Assembly: GCA_046341775.1 (NCBI GenBank) | Contig: JBKDQQ010000040.1 | Location: 1 to 25,798 of the forward strand | From: SXXH01 sp041165735 | Lineage (GTDB): Bacteria; Planctomycetota; UBA1135; GCA-002686595 | DNA length: 25,798 bases | Direction: 5' to 3' | Part shown: positions 15,356 to 22,359 of the stretch, one piece after another | How the letters are laid out: every line of letters begins with the position of its first letter | Numbering within the stretch: position 1 is the first letter of the stretch | Position numbers and translations under genes: made by a program | The notes under the pieces: generated by a model | The model's database searches: none | What the model saw: the letters and a program-made list of their open reading frames with translations, nothing else | What the model was told of the DNA's origin: nothing

Positions 15356-16726
15356 ATGCCGTTCGCCCGTGTCATGAAGTTCGGCGGCGCCGCCCTGTGC
15401 GACGGTCCCGCCATCCAACGCGCCTGCCAGATCATCCAGACCCGCGGCGGGGCCCGCCCGCTGGTCGTCGTCAGCGCCCACCAAGGCGTGACCGACATGC
15501 TCGACACCATCGCCCGCTCGGCGGCCGAGGGCCATGTCGAGGGTGATCGCGTGCGGATCCGCCATCGCTCGATCCTGCACCAGCTCGGTCTCGAGCCGGA
15601 CCTGCTCGATCGCTACTTCTTCGAGCTGTACGCCGTGCTCGAGGAGGTCCGCCGCCGCGGACGACTGGCGCCGGGCGAACTCGACCACATCCTCGCCATG
15701 GGCGAACGCATGAGCGCGCGCGTCGTGGCCCACGCCTTGAAGGCCGCGGGCTTGCGCGCCACGCCGGTCGACGCCTACGACGTCGGCCTCGTCACCGACA
15801 GCAACCACGGCGACGCGCGGCCCCTGCCCGGCCAAGGCGACAAGATCCGCGCGGCGCTCGAGCAAGTCGCGGGCATTCCCGTCGTGACGGGCTTCCTCGC
15901 GCGCGACGCGCGCGGCAACCTGACGACGATGGGCCGCAACGGCTCGGACCTGACGGCGGCCTTGCTGGCCGAGGCCGTCGGCGCCGCCGAGCTGCAGTTG
16001 TGGAAGACGGTCTCGGGCATGATGACCGCCGATCCCGACCTCGTGCCCGAAGCCCGCACGGTCGAGCGCCTCGGCCTGGCCGAAGCCGCCGAGTACGCCT
16101 TCCACGGCGCCGAGGTCGTGTACGGGGCCGCGCTCGCGCCCGTGCAACGCGCCAACGTCAGCGTGCGCATCCTCGACGCGCGCACGCCGTCGGACGTGGG
16201 CACGGTGCTCGAGGCCGCCTCGCGTCCGGTCGGGGCCGTGGGCCTCGCCGCGCGCCGTCGCTTGCTGCGCCTCGAAGTCGCCATCGGTCCGCTGGAGCCG
16301 CGCGGAGCCTGCCTCGCCGACTTGTTCACGCTGATGGCGCGCCACCAGATCGAGCCCGGACTCGTGTCGACCGCCGGCGATCGCGCCGTCGTCCACGTGG
16401 CGCCGTGCCCCGGACTCGAGGCGCTGGTCGCCGCGCTCGGACGCCGCGCGCGCGTCGAGCGCGACATCTCGCTGGTCGCCGTCGTGGGCCGCGACCTCGG
16501 CGCCGACGGCGTGCTGGCCGCGCGGGCCATGGCGGCGCTCGCCAACGCGGGCGTGGCGGTGCAAGAAGCCTGCGTCGGAGCGCGCGTCTCCAGCCAGGCC
16601 TTCGTGGTGGCCGAGGCGCAGCTCGAACGCGCGGCGCGCGCCTTGCACGCCGAGCTCTTCCCCGCGCCCGCCGCGCGTCCGGCCGCGTCGACGCCCGTTC
16701 CCCTCGCATCGACCGCGCGCGCATGA
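15356..16726 (+). CDS. lysC: Aspartate kinase
   Basis: Aspartokinase phosphorylates aspartate, the entry step to lysine, threonine, methionine and diaminopimelate. The 456-residue protein has the N-terminal MKFGGAAL motif (Lys8; usually KFGGTSV), ILAMGERMSARVVAHAL near 118-134, the nucleotide-binding GRNGSDLTAALLAEAVGA, then LWKTVSGMMTADPDLVP. Two ACT-type regulatory segments follow (about 300-365 and 375-440), which implies end-product feedback control. The tail is Ala/Pro-rich and probably disordered. Fusion to homoserine dehydrogenase is absent, so it is a monofunctional enzyme. The ATG at 15356 follows a TATAAA box closely. Its TGA overlaps the signal peptidase ATG (16723-16726), so the next gene is translationally coupled, an odd partnership for an amino-acid enzyme. 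Confidence 0.93.
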   Translation: MPFARVMKFGGAALCDGPAIQRACQIIQTRGGARPLVVVSAHQGVTDMLDTIARSAAEGHVEGDRVRIRHRSILHQLGLEPDLLDRYFFELYAVLEEVRRRGRLAPGELDHILAMGERMSARVVAHALKAAGLRATPVDAYDVGLVTDSNHGDARPLPGQGDKIRAALEQVAGIPVVTGFLARDARGNLTTMGRNGSDLTAALLAEAVGAAELQLWKTVSGMMTADPDLVPEARTVERLGLAEAAEYAFHGAEVVYGAALAPVQRANVSVRILDARTPSDVGTVLEAASRPVGAVGLAARRRLLRLEVAIGPLEPRGACLADLFTLMARHQIEPGLVSTAGDRAVVHVAPCPGLEALVAALGRRARVERDISLVAVVGRDLGADGVLAARAMAALANAGVAVQEACVGARVSSQAFVVAEAQLERAARALHAELFPAPAARPAASTPVPLASTARA

Positions 16727-17844
16727 GCCAAGCGGCGGGTCGCTTGCACCACGCTCGGCGCTGGCTGTGGACCGGCGCGGCCCTCCTGCTCGCGGCCCTC
16801 GCGACGCGGGCCTTCGTGGCCGATGTGCGCCGTGTCGAATCCGGTTCCATGGAACCCACGCTGCGCACGGGCGAATGGGTGCTGGTGCTGCTCGATGGAG
16901 CGCCGCCGCGCGCGGGAGAGCTGGTCGTCGCGCGCGAAGCCGAGTCGGGCCGTCCCGTGGTCAAGCGCGTGGTCGCCCTGCCGGGCGAGACGGTGCGCGT
17001 GGCCTCCGGCGACCTGTACATCGACGGTGCGCCGCGGCGCGTCGACGAGGCCGACGAGCTTTGGATCGAGGTCGCCGACAGCGCGCGCGAACCGATCGCC
17101 GCCGCGTGGAGCGTGCCCGCCGGTTGGACGGGCGTCGCGGATGGCTTGCGCGGCGACGCGGGGTGCGGCCCGTTGCGACTCGACTCCGTCGACGACGGCT
17201 GGACCTGGCCGGCGCGCGTGCGCGGCCCGCACGAGGTGGCCGACCTGCGCGTGGCGGCCGACCTGTCGTGCGCAGGCGACGCGACCTTCGAGTTCCAACT
17301 GCGCCAACGCGGCGAGGCGTTGCTGGCGCGCCTCGAGCGGCGCGGCACGGAACTGCACGCCATCCTCGCCACCGCGGCGGCCGAGGCCGGCGAGCCTGAA
17401 TGGACGACGCGCGCGCGCGCCACGGGCGTGGCCGCGGCCGCGGACGTCGCGCAGCGCATCGCGTTCTCCGTGCGCGACGGCCGCGCCGACTTGCACGTCG
17501 ATGGCGCCGAACTCGCCTCCATCGCGCCGTTGGGTTGGCGCCTGCACCGCGCGGACGCCGCGCAGGAAGGCCGTTCGTATCCGCCGCGGGCGCTCGTGCG
17601 CTTCGTCGCGGGCTCGGGCGTCGTGCGGCGCCTGCGCGTCGAACGCGACCTGCATTGGCAACCGGTCGGCGCGCACGCCGTGCAGCGCGAGCTGCCGCTG
17701 GGGCCGGACCAGTGCTTCCTGCTCGGCGACGCCTCGTTCCAATCGCGCGATGGACGCCAATGGGGCCCGACGGCGCTCGCGGACCTGGTCGGCAGACCTG
17801 TCGCGGTGGTCTGGCCGCCGTCCGCGTGGCGCCGTCCGCGTTGA
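16723..17844 (+). CDS. lepB: Signal peptidase I with a large internal insertion
   Basis: Type I signal peptidase removes signal peptides from exported proteins at the outer face of the cytoplasmic membrane. One transmembrane helix (about 14-33) precedes box B, ESGSMEPTL, with nucleophile Ser42. The general base is Lys81 in VVKRVVALPGE (box D). Box E is near the C-terminus: GDASFQSRDGRQWG (335-348; usually GDNxxxSxDSRxxG). Between boxes D and E is an insertion of about 200 residues (roughly 105-325) rich in predicted strands, with a DGRADLHVDG segment resembling lectin or laminin-G-like sandwiches. The 373-residue length is therefore greater than usual. The start overlaps the lysC stop (ATGA). 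A degenerate paralogue lies directly downstream, with recognisable DNA similarity at the 3' ends (17791-17844 and 18920-18973). Confidence 0.92.
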   Translation: MSQAAGRLHHARRWLWTGAALLLAALATRAFVADVRRVESGSMEPTLRTGEWVLVLLDGAPPRAGELVVAREAESGRPVVKRVVALPGETVRVASGDLYIDGAPRRVDEADELWIEVADSAREPIAAAWSVPAGWTGVADGLRGDAGCGPLRLDSVDDGWTWPARVRGPHEVADLRVAADLSCAGDATFEFQLRQRGEALLARLERRGTELHAILATAAAEAGEPEWTTRARATGVAAAADVAQRIAFSVRDGRADLHVDGAELASIAPLGWRLHRADAAQEGRSYPPRALVRFVAGSGVVRRLRVERDLHWQPVGAHAVQRELPLGPDQCFLLGDASFQSRDGRQWGPTALADLVGRPVAVVWPPSAWRRPR

Positions 17845-17880
17845 GCGGCTCGCGCCCGCCAGCACCACGCCACGCGCGAG

Positions 17881-17886
17881 TACGAT
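17881..17886 (+). promoter_or_regulatory. Candidate -10 box at the start of the second signal peptidase-like gene
   Basis: TACGAT ends 7 bases before ATG 17894, so a transcript from it would start at that ATG without a leader. It also overlaps the alternative ATG at 17885. No -35 is evident in the 49-bp gap after lepB. Confidence 0.3.
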
Positions 17887-17893
17887 GCATCCG

Positions 17894-18973
17894 ATGCGCC
17901 GCTTCGTGGTCGTCCTCTTCTTGCCGGTCGCGCTGTCGCTCGTCGTCGCGTCGTCGCTCGGCGACCTGGTGCGCGTGCGCGACGACGAGAGGCTGCTCGC
18001 ATCGGATGCGGGCGGCATCGTCTTCGTGCGTCCCGCTTCGATCGACTCCGTCGTGGACTTGCCCGCGCGCGGCGCGTTGGTCGTGGTGCGCGACGACGCC
18101 GGCGCGGCGAGCTTCGGGCGCGTCATGGGCCTGCCCGGCGAGTCGTTGCGCCTCGCCGCGGGGGAGTTGCGGCAAGGCGACGAGCCGCTCGTGCTGCCGT
18201 TCGACCAACAGGCGTGGATTCCCTGGAGCGACACCGCGCGCGAGTCTTCGGCCGCCGCATGGGCCGGGCTCGAGGCGTGGACGCGCGACGCGACAGGTTG
18301 GTCGGGCGACTTCCGGTCTCCCGCGCTGCGGCTGGGGCGCCTCGACGACGGCTGGCTGCGCGACGACGGCACGCGAGCGCCGGGCGTGGCGTGCGATCCA
18401 GCGCTGCGCGTCGTCTTGCGCGTGCTGTGGAACCGGCCGCAGGCGCAGCTCCTCGTCGAGCTGCGCGCCGACGATGCGGTGGCGCAGTTGGTCGTGGAGC
18501 GCGAGGGCGGCAAGATCTCGAACGCGTTGCGCCTGCTCGACGGGGAAGGTGGCGCGGTGCGCCGCGGACTCGCCTACGCCGATCTGCGCGACTTGCCCGA
18601 GGGCGCCTTCGAACAGGAGTGGAGCTTCGAGGCCCGCACAGGTTGGCTGCAAGTGCGCGTCGATGGCGAGCACTACATGTCGGCGCCCTTGCCGCGCCTC
18701 GACGGCGCGTCGCGGCACGCCCGAGGTGCGCCGCGCGCGCTCGTGCGCCTCGGCGCGGGCGGCGCGACGCTCGCGCGCATCGCCACTTGGCGCGCGCCCG
18801 TCTGGCGCGACGACGCACCCGCGTTGCAGGTCGCCGCAGGTCATTGCCTCGTGCTCCCCGACGCTCCCGTGGCGGGGAGCCGCTGGGCAGCCTGCCATCG
18901 ACCCTGGGGCGCGATCCTGGGCCGTCCCGTGGCGGTGGTTTGGCCGCCTTCGGCCTGGCGCCGGCTGCCCTGA
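17894..18973 (+). CDS. Signal peptidase I-like protein lacking the catalytic dyad
   Basis: This 359-residue paralogue of the preceding protein shares its layout: N-terminal membrane helix (MRRFVVVLFLPVALSLVVAS), a box-D-like FGRVMGLPGES (74-84), a large strand-rich insertion, and a C-terminal end GRPVAVVWPPSAWRRLP nearly identical to the neighbour (GRPVAVVWPPSAWRRPR). The SxMxP motif is missing; Ser37 is nearby but without its context. The lysine of box D is replaced (Gly75, aligned to Lys81), and the whole protein contains only one lysine, in the insertion. Box E reads LPDAPVAGSRWA instead of LGDASFQSRDGR. It should therefore be proteolytically inactive, perhaps a regulator or partner of the active enzyme or a lectin-like membrane protein. 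The frame is intact with normal codon use, so it is not a decaying gene. ATG 17885 is an alternative start adding three residues. Confidence 0.82.
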   Translation: MRRFVVVLFLPVALSLVVASSLGDLVRVRDDERLLASDAGGIVFVRPASIDSVVDLPARGALVVVRDDAGAASFGRVMGLPGESLRLAAGELRQGDEPLVLPFDQQAWIPWSDTARESSAAAWAGLEAWTRDATGWSGDFRSPALRLGRLDDGWLRDDGTRAPGVACDPALRVVLRVLWNRPQAQLLVELRADDAVAQLVVEREGGKISNALRLLDGEGGAVRRGLAYADLRDLPEGAFEQEWSFEARTGWLQVRVDGEHYMSAPLPRLDGASRHARGAPRALVRLGAGGATLARIATWRAPVWRDDAPALQVAAGHCLVLPDAPVAGSRWAACHRPWGAILGRPVAVVWPPSAWRRLP

Positions 18974-19064
18974 AACGACTTCCGGCGGAGCTCGGACGGC
19001 GAACCGCGCGGACCCGGCTTCGGCCCGGAACCCGCGCCTGCCGACACGGTTCATGGATCGAGGC

Positions 19065-19070
19065 TACCCT
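19065..19070 (+). promoter_or_regulatory. Candidate -10 box for the ECF sigma operon
   Basis: TACCCT (19065-19070) lies 14 bases before ATG 19085, giving a leader of about 7-8 bases. The 111-bp gap after the signal peptidase paralogue has no other visible signal, and no autoregulatory ECF-type -35 (AAC motif) could be recognised. Confidence 0.35.
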
Positions 19071-19084
19071 GCCTCGGGCCCACC

Positions 19085-19726
19085 ATGACCGACGATGCCT
19101 TCCGCGACGAACTGCCGCCCGACGCCCTGGCGGGCGACCATGCGCAGTTGGAGGACGCGGGCGCGCGGCTCATGCTGCGCTGGAAGGCCGGCGACGAGAC
19201 GGCCTTCGAGCGCATCGTCGAGCTGTACAGCGACCAGTTGTGGGCGTTGCTGACGCGCTTCCTCGGCGCCAAGCACAACCGCGAGGACTTGCTGCAGGAG
19301 ATCTTCCTGCGGCTGGTGAAGAGCAAGGACCGCTACGAGCCCACGGCGCGCTTCTCGACCTACTTGTTCCGCATCGCCTTCAACCTCGCGGTCAACGCGT
19401 CGAGTCGGGCTTCGGAGCGCCGCGCCGAGCATTGGAGCGCCGAGGACGGGGTCGACCCGTTCCAGCAGGTGGCCGACGAGCAAGCGACGAGCGCCCAGGA
19501 CGACCTCGAGCGCGCGGACGTGGTGCGCGCCGTGCGGCAGGCCATCGCGGCCTTGCCCGAGCAGCAGCGCATGGCGCTGGTCCTCGCCAAATACCACGAC
19601 ATGCCCTACGACCAGATCGGCCAGGTTCTCGGCTCGAGCGAGAAGGCGGTGAAGAGCCTGGTCCATCGCGCCCGCGAGAACCTGCGCGAGGCGCTGCAGC
19701 CGTGGCTCGCCAAGGAGGAGCGTTGA
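19085..19726 (+). CDS. RNA polymerase sigma factor, ECF type
   Basis: This 213-residue sigma70-family protein has only regions 2 and 4, as in ECF sigma factors. Region 2 covers about 36-106: DETAFERIVELYSDQLW, the core-binding segment NREDLLQEIFLRLV, and the -10-recognising FSTYLFRIAFNLAVN. Region 4 covers about 150-203, with IAALPEQQRMALVL and the helix-turn-helix YDQIGQVLGSSEKAVKSLVHRAR that reads the -35. The linker between them is acidic. It heads a three-gene set: the next gene, starting 2 bases after the TGA, encodes a zinc-site transmembrane anti-sigma factor, and the third encodes an exported repeat protein. This points to control of an envelope or extracytoplasmic response. Its regulon cannot be told from this window. 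Confidence 0.94.
   Translation: MTDDAFRDELPPDALAGDHAQLEDAGARLMLRWKAGDETAFERIVELYSDQLWALLTRFLGAKHNREDLLQEIFLRLVKSKDRYEPTARFSTYLFRIAFNLAVNASSRASERRAEHWSAEDGVDPFQQVADEQATSAQDDLERADVVRAVRQAIAALPEQQRMALVLAKYHDMPYDQIGQVLGSSEKAVKSLVHRARENLREALQPWLAKEER
19711..19719 (+). promoter_or_regulatory. Ribosome binding site deciding the anti-sigma start
   Basis: AAGGAGGAG lies inside the 3' end of the sigma gene, 9 bases before ATG 19729. This near-consensus Shine-Dalgarno is rare in the window and suggests that the anti-sigma factor is translated at least as strongly as the sigma factor. Confidence 0.6.
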
Positions 19727-19728
19727 AC

Positions 19729-20811
19729 ATGGGTTCGTCGCCCGTGCATTCGCGCTTCGAAGGCTGCGCCGGCTTCCGGCGGAGGCTCCTCCTCGCCGTG
19801 CTCGACGGCGAGGCGCTCGCTTCGTTGGCGTGGGACGAACACTTGCTCGCTTGCGCGACTTGCCGCGCGTTGACCGAGAGCGAAGAGCAGCTCGACGAAC
19901 TGCTGGCCGCGTGGCCCGCGCCGCGCCTGGACGCCGCCACGCGCGAGCGCCTGGTCGGACGCGTCGCCGCGGAACGCGTCTTGGACGCGGTGCTGGCGCA
20001 GGACGTCGTCCTCGCGCCGCGCGCCCTCGCCGCGCGCGTGCTCGCGGCCGTGCGTCGTCGCCTCGCTGCCGACGACCTCGCGACCGCCGACCTCGCGACC
20101 GCCGCCGGCGCGCCCATCGATCTCGACGCGGCGCTGGATGCCGCGTTGGAACCGCGCGAGCTGCAAGTTCCCGCGGGCCTGGCGGCGCGCACCGCCGCCG
20201 CCGTGCGCGCGCGCCTGGCCGACGACGCGCTCGACGCGCTGCTCGATCTCGATCGCGTGCGCGCGCCCGTGGGCCTCGTCGGGCGCGTGCAGGCCGCCCT
20301 CTTGCAGGCCGCCCCGTCTCCGGCCGCCTCGTCTCAGGCCGCCCCGTCGCCGACCACCCCGCGCGCCCCCGCGGATGCGCCGCGGCACAACCCGCGCGCC
20401 ACGTCGGCCGCGGACCGCGACGTCGCGCCGCGCCGCGCCCAGCCGACCTCGCGACCCCGCCTGGCGTTGGTGCGCGTGCTCGTGTCGACGGCGATGGCCG
20501 CGGCGATCCTCGCCTTCGTCTGGTTGGCCTGGCGCGACGACGGCTTCGAAGACCGCTTGGCGCCGCTGGCGCAAGGTGGCGACGCGCGCGCGGTCGATGG
20601 TGGCTCCACGTCGCCCGACGCGCCGTTGGTGGTCGACGCGCAGCTCGACGAGCGCATCCTGCAGGACCTCGAGTTGCTCGAGGAGGTCGAGGTGCTGCTC
20701 GCCGGCGACCTCGAACTGCTGTTGTCGACGATGGACGCGTCGGAAGAGGCGCTCCTCGATCTGGACGCGGACGAAGCGCCGGCCACCACGGAGGACCCGA
20801 GCAAGGGTTGA
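19729..20811 (+). CDS. Zinc-binding (ZAS-type) transmembrane anti-sigma factor
   Basis: This 360-residue protein is encoded just after the ECF sigma gene. The N-terminal domain has the ZAS pattern Cys13-x24-His38-x3-Cys42-x2-Cys45 (EHLLACATCRAL), which in this family wraps the sigma factor and keeps it inactive. Residues about 57-205 contain three diverged repeats of about 45 residues with the theme LDAxL-D-xxLxAPxGLAARVxAAxRxRLA. A Pro/Ser/Arg linker follows, then one transmembrane helix (about 245-268) and an acidic Leu/Asp/Glu-rich periplasmic tail. A strong AAGGAGGAG ribosome site (19711-19719) favours ATG 19729 over the TTG at 19723. The cysteine/histidine motif is seen directly; its redox or metal sensing is inferred from the family. 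Confidence 0.85.
   Translation: MGSSPVHSRFEGCAGFRRRLLLAVLDGEALASLAWDEHLLACATCRALTESEEQLDELLAAWPAPRLDAATRERLVGRVAAERVLDAVLAQDVVLAPRALAARVLAAVRRRLAADDLATADLATAAGAPIDLDAALDAALEPRELQVPAGLAARTAAAVRARLADDALDALLDLDRVRAPVGLVGRVQAALLQAAPSPAASSQAAPSPTTPRAPADAPRHNPRATSAADRDVAPRRAQPTSRPRLALVRVLVSTAMAAAILAFVWLAWRDDGFEDRLAPLAQGGDARAVDGGSTSPDAPLVVDAQLDERILQDLELLEEVEVLLAGDLELLLSTMDASEEALLDLDADEAPATTEDPSKG
20074..20103 (+). repeat. Perfect 15-bp tandem duplication in the anti-sigma gene
   Basis: Two identical 15-base units (GACCTCGCGACCGCC, at 20074-20088 and 20089-20103) encode DLATA twice. The frame is kept. It is a likely slippage or duplication site whose copy number may vary between strains. Confidence 0.85.
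20305..20364 (+). repeat. Imperfect 15-bp repeats encoding a Pro/Ala/Ser linker
   Basis: Four 15-base units starting at 20305, 20320, 20335 and 20350 encode QAAPS, PAASS, QAAPS and PTTPR. Units 1 and 3 differ at one base. They form the flexible linker before the transmembrane helix of the anti-sigma factor, so unit number probably tunes linker length. Confidence 0.75.
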
Positions 20812-20818
20812 CCGTTCC

Positions 20819-22024
20819 ATGGCGCTCCGACTCCAACTGCTGCTCCTGACGTTGTGCGCGCTGGTCTTCGGCGCGGCGGCCGGCGCCCATCTGCCCGGCT
20901 TCGGTCGCGAGGCGCGCGCCCGCGACGAGGGGCACGCGGCGCGCCGCCATGCGCCGCCTTCGCCCGAGATGCTCGCCAAGGCGCGCGCGAAGTGGGACAC
21001 GCTGCCGCCCGAGCGCCGCGCGGAGTTGATGGCCGCGTGGCGCAAGTTGCAGGAGCTCGCGCCCGAGGAACGCGCCAAGCTCGTGGAACGCGCGGAGCGT
21101 CTGAAGCGCATGCGCGAAGAGCTGGTGCAGCAGCTTCCCGCCGACGAACGCGCGCGCCTCGCGGGCCTGCCCGCGGACCAGCGCGAGCAGGTCCTGCGCG
21201 GACTCGCGCACGCCGCCAGCCGCGAGCGCGGGGCGCGTTTGAAGGAACGCATGCCGGAGCAGTGGCGCGCCGAGATGGAGGGCCGCACCCCCGAGGAACG
21301 CGCCGAGCGCATGGCGCGCTTCCACGCCGGACTCGCCGAGCGCGGCTTGCGCCTCGTCGTCGACAAGGTGGCTGAACGCCTGGCGTTGCCGGCCGACGAG
21401 CAGGACCGGCTGCGGACCTTGCCTCTCGAGGAACGCGAGCACGCGCTGCGCGTCTTGATCGCCCGGCTGTCGCCCGACGAGGCGCGTCAACTGGGTTGGA
21501 AGGCGGACACGCTCGAGGAACGCGCGGCGTTGCAGTCCCTGCCCGTCAAGGAGCTCGCGGCGGCGTACATGTCCTCGCGGCTCGAACGCGAGTTGCGCGC
21601 CAAGGGGCACGCGGAGGAGCGCGTGCAGGCGCTGTTGCGCTTGTCGCGCGCACTCGAGCCGAACCCCGAGGATTGGACGGCGGTGCGCGAGTTGCCGGAG
21701 GGCGAACGCCGCGCCGCGTTGGAGGAGCGTCGTCGCGCGCGCATGGTGCAGGCGTTGGCGCAGGACGGCCTCGTCGATCCCGCGCGTCTGCAGGCGCTCG
21801 CCGGGCTGCGCGGCCCCGAAGCGACGCTGGAGTTGCGACGCCTGCTCGACGAGTTGGGCCTCCCGCAGCGACGCGGTGGCCGCCCGCGCGGTGGTCCCGA
21901 CGGCAGGGATCATGGTCCCGACGATCGGCGTTGGGGCGAGCGCTGGCGCGGCGAACGCGACGGCAAGGAACGCGACGGCGCCACGCGCGAAGCGGGTCCC
22001 GGCGCCGAGCGCCCCAAGGACTAG
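20819..22024 (+). CDS. Exported LPxxER-repeat protein of the ECF operon (DUF3106-like)
   Basis: This 401-residue protein starts with a signal sequence (MALRLQLLLLTLCALVFGAAAGA) and so probably acts in the periplasm or at the membrane surface. Most of it is charged alpha-helix with about ten copies of a short LPxxER theme: LPPERRAEL, LAPEERAKL, LPADERARL, LPADQREQV, TPEERAERM, LPADEQDRL, LPLEEREHA, LPEGERRAAL and others. This resembles DUF3106-type and CpxP/ZraP-like periplasmic helical proteins, although the latter's metal site is not seen. The C-terminus is a basic Gly/Arg/Asp-rich tail, probably disordered. It starts 7 bases after the anti-sigma gene, so it belongs to that operon and may sense the envelope signal for the sigma/anti-sigma pair. 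That role is inferred from position only. Confidence 0.78.
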   Translation: MALRLQLLLLTLCALVFGAAAGAHLPGFGREARARDEGHAARRHAPPSPEMLAKARAKWDTLPPERRAELMAAWRKLQELAPEERAKLVERAERLKRMREELVQQLPADERARLAGLPADQREQVLRGLAHAASRERGARLKERMPEQWRAEMEGRTPEERAERMARFHAGLAERGLRLVVDKVAERLALPADEQDRLRTLPLEEREHALRVLIARLSPDEARQLGWKADTLEERAALQSLPVKELAAAYMSSRLERELRAKGHAEERVQALLRLSRALEPNPEDWTAVRELPEGERRAALEERRRARMVQALAQDGLVDPARLQALAGLRGPEATLELRRLLDELGLPQRRGGRPRGGPDGRDHGPDDRRWGERWRGERDGKERDGATREAGPGAERPKD

Positions 22025-22073
22025 CGCGCGTCGGCGGGACCGCGCGCGGCGACGGGCGGCGCCCCGCGCGTGC

Positions 22074-22079
22074 TACCCT
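22074..22079 (+). promoter_or_regulatory. Candidate -10 box for selU
   Basis: TACCCT ends 7 bases before ATG 22087, implying a leaderless or nearly leaderless transcript. The hexamer and its GGCTACCCTG/GTGCTACCCTG context are almost the same as upstream of the ECF sigma gene. Confidence 0.35.
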
Positions 22080-22086
22080 GCGCCGC

Positions 22087-22359
22087 ATGGATGGGCGCGC
22101 GGTGTTGGCGAAGGTGGATGCGGCGGAGGTCCTTCGTCGCGGCCTCCCCGTGGTCGACTTGCGCTCGCCTTCCGAGCACGCCGAGGACGCGCTGCCGGGC
22201 GCTTGCAACATTCCGCTCTTCGACGACGTGGAGCGCGCGCTGGTGGGCACGCTGTGGAAGCAAGCCTCGCACGCCGCGGCCTTCGACGAGGCCGCGCGCA
22301 TCGTGCGCGGACGCATCCGCGGCCTGGTGGCCGAGGTCGAGGCTCTCGGCGGTGCTTGA
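22087..22359 (+). CDS. selU: tRNA 2-selenouridine synthase, N-terminal part up to an in-frame UGA
   Basis: SelU (MnmH/YbbB) replaces sulphur with selenium at the wobble 2-thiouridine of certain tRNAs, using selenophosphate. These first 90 codons encode the first half of its rhodanese domain: VVDLRSPSEHAEDALPGACN, then IPLFDDVERALVGTLWKQ, which closely follow the E. coli enzyme. A TGA stands at codon 91 (22357-22359). The same reading frame continues without any shift through the rest of SelU to 23259. Together the two parts total 390 codons, against 364 residues in E. coli. Either this is a nonsense mutation (for example CGA to TGA), a sequencing error, or a recoded UGA. The fragment alone cannot be functional because the catalytic cysteine and P-loop are downstream. 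Confidence 0.85.
   Translation: MDGRAVLAKVDAAEVLRRGLPVVDLRSPSEHAEDALPGACNIPLFDDVERALVGTLWKQASHAAAFDEAARIVRGRIRGLVAEVEALGGA

Noticed and set aside
16723..18973. The two signal peptidase genes as a frameshifted single gene
   Set aside because: Each has its own membrane helix, full insertion and C-terminal end, so this is a tandem duplication and not a split gene.
22357..22359. UGA read as tryptophan (genetic code 4 or 25)
   Set aside because: Most genes in the window end at TGA at the expected protein length, and tryptophan is encoded by TGG throughout.
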